DNA from: Theileria orientalis strain Shintoku
Taxonomy: Eukaryota > Apicomplexa > Aconoidasida > Piroplasmida > Theileriidae
DNA length: 64,000 nucleotides
Assembly (NCBI RefSeq): GCF_000740895.1
Contig: NC_025260.1
Location: forward strand, 1,840,001 to 1,904,000
Direction: 5' to 3'
The notes below the pieces were generated by a model. The model saw nothing but the letters and a program-made list of their open reading frames with translations. It ran no database searches and had not been told where the DNA came from. This document shows positions 56,157-64,000 of the stretch, in pieces (position 1 is the first letter of the stretch; each line of letters opens with the position of its first letter). Made by a program: the position numbers and the translations under genes.

Positions 56157-56885
56157 AATGTTAAAATAATATGAGAACACATTAGGTATGAATATATACT
56201 ATAATACAGGTAACACAAATATAAAAACAATGAGTCTATTAAAAGTTACAGAACCAGATGCTCACTATAACACAACATATACGAAATAACTAATTGGCAT
56301 CTAATTATCAAAATTTTTCTTTAATTGTGTAAATAAGGGGCTCTAGATTCCACATACTAAGATCTATTCGGTTCAACGTTATAGACATTGTTTGCCGAGT
56401 TTCTAACCAAATGTTTAATTAAACAGGATTATTGTAGTATAAATATAATTGTTCGTCTTTTGTAAATTTAATATTCTTTTTAAAACTTGTGGCACTCGCT
56501 TGCATCCATTTAAGTTTCGACGTTAACTTTCCAATTTAGGATATATTCAAGTGTTTTATGCGTATGCTTATTAATTTCATATAATAGAAAAAGTTTTATT
56601 TAGGGCCGAATATATATTACGGAAATTTGCAAATTTAACTCCAGATTTGATATTTTTTGGTCAACACCTGATTTGTAATTTATACTCGACTGTATACATC
56701 AGTCTCACGATTGTGTAATAGTTTTTTTGATTCCAGATTAACACTTGATATTTTAAATAATCTGTCACCAGAATATTTATATTCAGGTATGTGGAATAGT
56801 TTTTTATTGCAAATGAGATAATTTGTCAATTTATTCTCAATTTTTACACACATAACCTATTTTCACTTATTATTTCACATTAAAA
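56157..56885. promoter_or_regulatory. Divergent A+T-rich promoter region
   Basis: 729 bases between the DDX31-like gene (-) and the repeat-protein gene (+). No ORF or RNA seen. It presumably holds both promoters. Confidence 0.5.
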
Positions 56886-57989
56886 ATGTATTTTATAGAC
56901 GAACTTGCATTTGACATGACAAACGCGTCTCTTCTTAAAGACAATAACTTGAAATCAACACCAGTATCCAGGTTGCTATCCTTTGCTAAGCAGAGGCACG
57001 AAAAATACAGTTTTGAGAAAGACCCAGAAGCCTCAAAGTCGGACGCAAGGAGCGCGGATAATGTTACGACAAATCAGTCACAGTTTATGTTTGAAAACGA
57101 GCCAATGATGTCGAAAGCGTACGCCCGCTCGACGGACGCCGTGGTGGATAAGAATAAAACCTACCTGTTCGAAAACGTACCAGAATTGTCAAAAGCTCAT
57201 GCAAGGTCCTCAGACTCGGTGAACGATAAGGCTGGCAGCCAGGTCTTTGAAAATCAGCCACAGGAATCAAAGGCGCACGTGCGGGCAGCCGACACGGTGG
57301 TCCAGAAGCTGGGATCCCAAGTATTCGAAAATGAGCCGCAACTGTCGAAAGCAAACACCGGCTACTACGATTCGGTGGTCGAAAAGCCGAACGGATTGGT
57401 GTTCGAAAACGAACCGGAACTATCCAAGGCCCACGTGAGGTCGTCAGACACAGTAACGACTAAGTCGGAAAGCCAAGTCTTCGAAAACCTGCCCTCAGAC
57501 TCCAAGGCCCACGTAAGATCCACGGACTCGCTGGTCGAGAGAAAAGATGGACACGTGTTCGAGAATGAGCCAAAATTGTCGAAGGCGCACGTGAGGTCGT
57601 CAGACTCACTGTCAGATAAGGCGGGAAGCCAGGTGTTCGAAAATAAGCCAGGAGAGTCGAAGGCACACGTGAGGTCGACGGACACAGTGGTGGGAAGGAA
57701 GGGGCCGCAGGTGTTCGAAAACAAGCCGGCGTCAGTGTCGAAGGCCGACGTGAGGGCGTTCGACAAGCTGCCTGACCGCTCGGACTCACAGACAGTGTTC
57801 GAGTGCCAAAGAAGCCAGCAAAGCACAGCCGACTTCAGCGCCTTCAAGCCTCTCGAGCCGAAATCGCAATACGTCACAACATACGAGGCTCAAACTTCAA
57901 AGAAGAGCAAGGCAGACGTGGTGTACGACCGCAACCACACACTTATGAAGGAAATGGCAGAAACGATGGACAAGTGCCGTTTTGAATAG
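56886..57989 (+). CDS. Protein built of 26-residue repeats (VFENEPxxSKAHVR), unknown function
   Basis: Single exon, 367 residues. After a 40-residue start (MYFIDELAFDMTNASLLKDN) it contains about ten to twelve tandem repeats of about 26 residues with the core VFENEPELSKAHVRSSD. The last copies decay (QTVFECQRSQQSTADFSAF). Repeat cores keep F-E, P and the SKA.(V)R..D positions, while the linker varies between copies, so these are diverged protein repeats and not a recent DNA expansion. No signal peptide or membrane helix is visible. I do not recognise the family. The F-E-x-x-P spacing is loosely reminiscent of Xin or actin-binding repeats; this is only an analogy. It could be a cytoskeletal scaffold or an immunogenic surface-associated protein. 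Confidence 0.85.
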   Translation: MYFIDELAFDMTNASLLKDNNLKSTPVSRLLSFAKQRHEKYSFEKDPEASKSDARSADNVTTNQSQFMFENEPMMSKAYARSTDAVVDKNKTYLFENVPELSKAHARSSDSVNDKAGSQVFENQPQESKAHVRAADTVVQKLGSQVFENEPQLSKANTGYYDSVVEKPNGLVFENEPELSKAHVRSSDTVTTKSESQVFENLPSDSKAHVRSTDSLVERKDGHVFENEPKLSKAHVRSSDSLSDKAGSQVFENKPGESKAHVRSTDTVVGRKGPQVFENKPASVSKADVRAFDKLPDRSDSQTVFECQRSQQSTADFSAFKPLEPKSQYVTTYEAQTSKKSKADVVYDRNHTLMKEMAETMDKCRFE

Positions 57990-58262
57990 ACGTAACAATA
58001 TGTAATAATGTATTAATCACTAATATTACATGTTACTAGGGTAAATGGCCGTAGAATAGTAGAAGATTATATTTTTAAATTAACAATGTATATTAAGTAA
58101 AAATGTGTTAGTAAAATGATGAAATAGGGGTGGATGGTGTAACCCGTAGTGTAAAAGGCGATTGAATAATTAGTACTAATGTAAAATAAATAAATGATTA
58201 TATCATTATTGGAAAATTATGTAAATAAAACATGAATTTAACCAGTTGTATGGGAATTACAA

Positions 58263-61200
58263 ATGGCGTACATAAGAAATCGTGTGGAATCACACATCAT
58301 ACTGAACGTTGAAAGAATAGACTTCAACGAAAAACTTCAATACGGTAAGTGGCCATACAAGGGATTAAATAAATGTACGTAGGTGAGATAGAATCTGGAG
58401 CGCTGGAAAATAAGCTTCATGGGATCGTCACTGAAGGATTTGAGCACCTGAAAGGACTAGACCACGTAAACGTGTGTAAATACACAAATGTGATAAGAAT
58501 AGACGGAAACTCATACCTGTTTGTTTCGGAAGGATACTCACTAACGTTAAATAGAATCTTTAAGAGCGCCAGTGAAGAGTTTTTGAAGATAAATTTCGCA
58601 AATATTGTAAACCAGATCATATGTGGATTGCAATACCTGCACAGCTCAGGATTCTCACACGGAAGACTGACGCTGGACTGCATAGCGATATCAGACGAAG
58701 GATTGGTAAAGATAGGAGGATACGCAAACAACTATGTGAACAACATAGTAAGTTATATGATCAGTAAGATGGAAATGGAAGAAGAAGAAGAAGCTAAAGA
58801 AAATCAACACAGAAGAAACTATATTATGAACGGGTTTGGAATGGATGATAGAAATGAGTTCATTGAGTGTGTAAAGAATTCAAACTACCTGTATAACCTA
58901 ATGTTGTATATGCCGCCAGAAGTAGTGTTTTGGAATGAAAAGAAGGTAAAGAATGGTTTATTCTGGTTTAACGTTGATGTTTGGTGCCTGGGAATATGCA
59001 TACTGCTGATGGCATTTTACGTAATATGGGAAAGCGAAGTTAAGTTAGACGCTCAGCATACACACACTGAAGAAGGTTGTAAAATAGGATCGGGGTTTGA
59101 AAGGTTGAAAAAATTGTTCAATTTAGGAGTAGGAGAAAACACAACGGTAGTGGAAGCATACCTGTTTGTACAATATTTGCTTGTGTTAATAAATAAAATG
59201 GAAAGGAACAATAGTCAACTTTCAACAATAGGACTGAACATATGCAAAATAGTAACGTCACAGTTTAAGTTCTCATCAGATGAAAATGAATCTGAAAGCG
59301 TAAAATTAATAAATAAAATATTTGAAAAGGTAAAATATAAAGAGATAAATTGTAAAAATAATAAAACACACGTCAGTAATAATGGCTATGAACAATTGGT
59401 AGTACCGAAGGGAGGGAATGAGGAGAAGAAATCTGATGTGAAAAGAGAAATATCCTGTGAAGAAGCAATATCAGTATTGATAGAGCTGTTGACAGGAGAG
59501 GATGTGTTGAGAAATTTGATAAAAATAAACGAGAAATCGGAAGGATGGAGTGTCGAGCACAAGAAATACGTAGAAAGCTTGAATTACCTGCTGAGTGTAG
59601 CAAATTATTGCCTAATAATAGAGAACGCACAAAGGCCATCGGCATTGGATTTATGCTCAAGGCACTTCATGCTGAAGTTATCTCAAAAAAATATACGTAA
59701 TGTGTGTGATAGGGAAAAAAACGATGATCGAGAAGATATACAACGACCACTAAAGCAGCAAGAATATTGTGATTACTCATGGTTCACATATAAGGAAAAA
59801 TACGAATACGCCACTGAAGTAGATAGCTTCGGTCAGCATTACACAGTGGAGCAGTTTAAAGAATCGCAAGCGACATTCTCGGAATCGAAGTTCTTCTTAA
59901 ACTGCGTGGGACTGGAAAATGTGTTATACTACTGGGTGTTAATGGGAAATGAAGTAAACAACCTGATGCCATTCCAAATAATAAAAAGAGTAGATTCAGA
60001 AGAGGAGTCTAGGAAGAGGAAGTCAAGTTACAAGGTAAGTTCATTGAAGTAAAAACGAGTATAATAGAGTAATATACGATGATAAGTTTATGTAACTACA
60101 GTAGAGGAAATTAATGGAAATATAGACACTTGAATACTTTAAGAAGTACAAGGTGGGAAGGGTATTTCTGGGAGAGTTGATAAACCACGTTAAGTTGGCG
60201 AACCTATTTCCAATGATAATAGAGCACCAGCTGAGGCCGTCGTGTGTATACGCAAGGCACCAGTGCTTCATATACCAGCTGTTGAGAATAAGAAGGTTCA
60301 AGAGACTGCTGACAAACGCAGCGGAAAACAGAAGACAGATCTACGTGGAGGCAATGATAGACATACCGCCGCTGCTGAGGAGTCAAATCTGGTGCAATTT
60401 GTTGGAGGTGGTATACAGGCCAGCGACGAAGGGGTGTCCGCTGAGCACCGGATACGACTTTGGTCCAATACCGCCGGAGCTGGAGCAGAACTTGAGTTTC
60501 TATGTAAGTAGAATCAGTCACCGTTAGTAATAAAAGGCTACAATAGAACAGTGTTAAAAGTATTGACGCTGATTAATAATGAGTAGAATAATGACCTCTT
60601 GTACTCGACGACGAATGTGAAGAGGTTGCTGTCGAGTGTGGAAGACCTGAAGAGGAAGATAATACACCAGCAGCTGCCAAGGTAGGATGAAACAGAACCT
60701 AAAGAAGTATTTTAGCTCAATATACTCGTTCTCAATACCGCTGATGATGCTGTACCACGATTCAAGCGTGTACAACGCAATGTTGGACAAGATATTCCGT
60801 AAATACCTCAAGGTAAATTGGAGTTTCTCAAGCGATTTAGGACTTTTACGCACCAACAGGATCGTTCGTGAACAACTACCTGAGTGAATTCAGCACAATA
60901 TTAAACTTTTTTGACCCAGAGATATCATATCACCTGAGAAGCATAGGTACAAACACATAAGTTGAGTAAAAGGGTTATTTATTACTAGTATGATAGTAGT
61001 TATTGAAACAATAAGCATAAAAGGAGCAAATAGATAAATTGTTAGGAGCGTATGCAGATTCGTACGCACTGCCGTGGTTCATGTCGCTGTTCGCAGAAAA
61101 CACAACGGTGGATCAGCTGTACATGATATGGGACTCGGTGCTGGTGCAGCCGAAGCAGTACATTAAGTTCCTAGCAGTGATGATAGTGCACAACATAAGA

Positions 61201-62067
61201 GAGAGGCTACTGGGTAAGTGTTAACGCTAAGTAAAGAATGTGCAGCCATCACGGATGCAAGGATAGCAATATCCTTCATATCGTGCGTAGTAAACTCGCT
61301 GAACGTGCCAATGCTGATGTACCTGACGACGCACATGTACACGACCTGGCACGAAGTGCTTAGCGCGAAGGCGTCTGCACAGAAGTCGAGTCCGCTGAGC
61401 GAATGGCTGGATCAAAACGGTAACAGCAAAACGGCAAAAGAGGCGAAGAGTGACTCTGAAGGATTTAACCTGGAGAGAAACACGTTCATATTCGTGTCGG
61501 ACGAGTACCCGTTTGAAAGGTGCTTCAGGCTGCCGATAGAGACGTTCTCAAACGTGTTCAAGGACTGCGTCATAGTGGACGTGCGGTCAGCGGAGTCGTA
61601 CAACATGGGACACATACCCAAGTAAGTTGGCAGAGTAATTGAGCACTGACGGGTAGTTCAATACACATAAACAAGCTGCTCTCGTCGTTATCGGACGCGG
61701 ACAAGAAGACTGCGCAAATATCGATACCAATATTTAACGAAAAGAACACGTTCACGACGAACCTGGACTTTAAGGTGAGTTTGCGGCGAGGAGGTGGGTG
61801 AAATTGGAAAATGTGCAGGCGATTTCAGCCCACAATCAGTCGATTGCAGTGGTGAACGCACTGAGGAATAACACGAGGAAGCCGTGGCTGCAGGTTACCA
61901 CGGCGAATTCGAACAAGATCGTGTTGGTGGCTGGAGACGGGTACGACGAGGAGAAGGAAATGGGCCACCTGAGGAAGCTGGTCTTCGAGCATAGGCTGCA
62001 GCACGTCTGCTACTACAGAATAAACACCGAGGAGTGGCCGAAAGTGTTAACGCTTTCAAAAATATGA
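58263..62067 (+). CDS. TBCK: TBCK: pseudokinase + TBC domain + rhodanese-like domain
   Basis: Starts MAYIRNRVESHIILNVERID at 58263. A 38-nt intron (58345-58382) leads into the long kinase-like exon. The kinase fold is present (IICGLQYLHSSGFSHGRLTL, LMLYMPPEVVFWNEKK, WFNVDVWCLGICILLMAF), but HRD reads HGR and DFG reads IGG. The TBC part includes IDIPPLLRSQIWCNLLEV, NDLLYSTTNVKRLLSSVEDL, FSIPLMMLYHDSSVYNAML, NYLSEFSTILNFFDPEISYH, YALPWFMSLFAENTTVDQLY, MIWDSVLVQPKQ. The rhodanese region has VIVDVRSAESYNMGHIPK and ends at 62067 (LTLSKI). This three-domain order is unique to TBCK, a member of the FERRY complex in mammals, which links mRNA and ribosomes to early endosomes. Ten or so introns. Confidence 0.88.
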
Positions 62068-62355
62068 TTTAAAAGCAGCGTTGCGATTATTCGTTATGTA
62101 TTCAGTATATGATGACGAGATTGGTGTTCTTGCACACCATAACAAAGTCACACGGTAGACATGTATAATGAACCTTTGTAACGAAAATCATTGTATAAAA
62201 ATAAAAAAGTATATAAATGTGTGATAATAGTCAGTGGAATCCAGATACGGGAGCTTTGGATTCTGCGATGTGTAAAGGATGTAAGCAGAATGTGTAAAAA
62301 CGTAAACGTTATGGCGGTTGGCGCTGTCTTCTGTCTGTAATACTAAAGAGCGCCA

Positions 62356-63673
62356 ATGTTATGTTTACAACTGTATATTATAATTCTGATACAAACGAGA
62401 GTCAGTAGTTGCTACAATAAAACACACGGGGCCAGGTACAAGTTCATATCGCCAAAAGCCACGAGATTCAAGTGGAAAATACACTCGCAAGACCCGAAAA
62501 CGCTCGCAAGCTATAGGAAGTATAACGTTATCAGCAGTCTGGAGGAGTGGGAGAATGACATGGACAGCATGACAGGAGTGTGGTACGCATTCTACCCACC
62601 GGCGATGAGCAAAGCAAGGCAATTCGTCCCAAACCAGTACATAAGGGAGTTGCCGCTCTACCTGGGAAACACGGGAATCGTCGCGACAGCTGACGACATA
62701 GACAGCGCAAAGGGAGCGTACCTGCTTGACTCGAAGGACTCTCATCACCTGGCGGACGACGACAATGCAGTTCATTCGAGAAGGTAAAAGAGGCAGTGCA
62801 CACAAATTGCGTAGGTGCGTGATGGTCTTGAAGAGCCCAGAGTACCACAATAACCTCAGAGTGGTGATGGCAGGAAGAGTTTTCTACTCGGACCAGGCCG
62901 AGCCCCTGGACTTTGAGCAATTTGACATCCGCCCAGCCCTTTTCATAGGCCAGACGTTCATAGAATCATTCGTAAGCTGCACGAATACTTGGTTTATACA
63001 GTTAATTATCACGTTTAGTTACACACCTGCATGGCTATCACAAGTAGTTACACATCGGTACGGCTACTTAGGTGGGTAGCTAGGGGATAACACGAATCTT
63101 TAGGACAGCGAAGTTATGAAGGAGGCAATGAACAGACTGGTTAGAAAAATGAGAAGGGTAAGACATTAAATATGCGTTTCACATCCCGTTCATTAGTACA
63201 CAAATGAAGGGGTCCAGTACCCAGCTAAGACGTGGAGGCTGTACTCGCTGGAAGGAAAGGGCTCGGAATTCAGGTGGATGCACGGCAACGAAAAGTGGAA
63301 GCTGCTAGGCCCGTTCACCTGCTACAAAAAACTAAAAGTGGAGTGCCGAGAGAACTACGAAGAAGAAATAGGCACAGTGGACTACTTCGACGACGAGTAC
63401 GAAGAGGAGTACCCAGTGGATGAGCTGTACTACAACGTAGTGGACCCACTGACTCTGGTTCGCAAGGGCCACCTCGCAAGGAGCAAGCTGGAGGAGGAAG
63501 TGGCCAAATTGGTGAGTGAAGTGTTCACAAATCGCAGCGGCATGTACGGAATCCGCATAGAAAACGGGGAGTATCTAAAAGCACTGGAAAAGGAGGTATG
63601 TTTTATTTGTTGGACTGTTGTTTACGCACTATTAATTTTTCTATAAATTCAGGATACATCGATGTTTAGTTGA
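62356..63673 (+). CDS. Predicted secretory or plastid-targeted protein, unknown function
   Basis: About five exons. The start MLCLQLYIIILIQTRVSSCY looks like a signal peptide, followed by a basic stretch (KFISPKATRFKWKIHSQ), the kind seen in transit peptides. Then come LEEWENDMDSMTGVWYAFYP, ELPLYLGNTGIVATADDI, a ~30-nt intron at about 62788-62818, CVMVLKSPEYHNNLRVVMAG, DFEQFDIRPALFIGQTFI and, after introns, the exon YPAKTWRLYSLEGKGSEFRW with GNEKWKLLGPFTCYKKL. It ends with KALEKE and, after an intron of about 57 nt, DTSMFS and TGA (63671-63673). I do not recognise the family. Intron borders near 63000-63200 are uncertain. Confidence 0.6.
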
Positions 63674-63849
63674 TTGCTCTGGGAGACAAGGGGCCAGATT
63701 ACTACAGAGACTCTTTTGAATGACACAAGTTAAGTTAACGAGTGTTGCATGGACACCAGTTTCAGGATACATCAGTACAGTGTACTTAAATGAGACTACG
63801 CATACCCTAATTTCATAAAAAATTATGTGCTTTAAGGTGGTGTGCAAAG

Positions 63850-64000
63850 CTACTCAGTTCTTATTTCAAACTCCTCGTCACTGCTCTGCTCCTCGATCCA
63901 ATCCTACAAATAAGGATAAGTAGCCAAAACAATTGAAAATTCACAAGAGTAAATTCGAGTAAAACGTACGCGTTTGAAATCGTCGTCCTTCTTTAGATCA
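63850..64000 (-). CDS. 3' end of an unidentified gene (5' part outside window)
   Basis: Minus-strand coding end. The exon DLKKDDDFKR (from the right edge to about 63971), an intron of about 67 nt, then DWIEEQSSDEEFEIRTE and a TAG at 63852-63850. The acidic tail is too short to assign a family. Confidence 0.5.

Overview
This window is a gene-dense stretch of a nuclear genome from an apicomplexan parasite, most likely a piroplasm of the Theileria/Babesia type. The evidence is the very short GT..AG introns (mostly about 25-40 nt), intergenic gaps of a few hundred bases, and typical apicomplexan gene content: an organellar heptatricopeptide-repeat protein, a pepsin-like aspartyl protease, an organelle-targeted AsnRS, PI4K-beta and a TauE/SafE permease. 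Exons are G+C-rich (CTG, AAG, TCG/AGC) and spacers are A+T-rich. A Theileria orientalis-like species would fit, but that is an inference. I saw no rRNA, tRNA, transposon, CRISPR or viral sequence.

Layout. 1-2.05 kb: 3' part of a multi-pass MFS-like transporter (+). 2.4 kb: small Tim9 (+). 2.9-6.5 kb: an HPR-type organellar protein and, abutting it upstream, a ribosomal-L1-domain nucleolar protein (both -). 7.0-8.6 kb: aspartyl protease (+). 9.35-10.05 kb: UBE2H-like E2 (+). 10.3-13.7 kb: RAD54 (+). 13.8-14.1 kb: LSm5 (-). 14.6-18.2 kb: a large single-exon membrane protein with a very Cys-rich insert (+). 18.6-22.4 kb: UFD2/UBE4 U-box ligase (+). 22.7-29.9 kb: RNA polymerase I largest subunit (-). 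30.6-31.8 kb: ArfGAP (-). 32.1-33.3 kb: membrane-anchored dephospho-CoA kinase (-). 33.7-34.9 kb: RNF113/Cwc24 splicing factor (-). 35.3-37.1 kb: triple CCCH protein (-). 38.6-41.3 kb: PPWD1 cyclophilin (-). 41.6-43.2 kb: EME1/ERCC4-like protein (+). 43.4-44.9 kb: TauE/SafE permease (+). 45.2-47.6 kb: AsnRS (+). 48.2-52.1 kb: PI4K-beta (+). 52.4-53.4 kb: Nse4 kleisin (+). 53.6-56.2 kb: DDX31/Dbp7 helicase (-). 56.9-58.0 kb: a protein made of 26-residue repeats (+). 58.3-62.1 kb: TBCK (+). 62.4-63.7 kb: an unknown predicted secretory protein (+). 63.85 kb to the end: 3' end of an unknown gene (-).

The genes do not form one pathway, as expected in a eukaryote. Some themes recur: DNA repair and chromosome structure (RAD54, EME1-like, Nse4), ubiquitin (UBE2H, UFD2), RNA processing (LSm5, RNF113, PPWD1, DDX31, L1-domain protein, Pol I) and membrane traffic or lipid signalling (ArfGAP, PI4K, TBCK). 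The least explained items are the Cys-rich membrane protein, the 26-residue-repeat protein, the unknown secretory protein at 62.4 kb, and a TBCK that seems to have lost all its catalytic residues. Several introns and intergenic spacers carry small minisatellites, and low-complexity inserts in three long genes use different codons from the rest of the gene.
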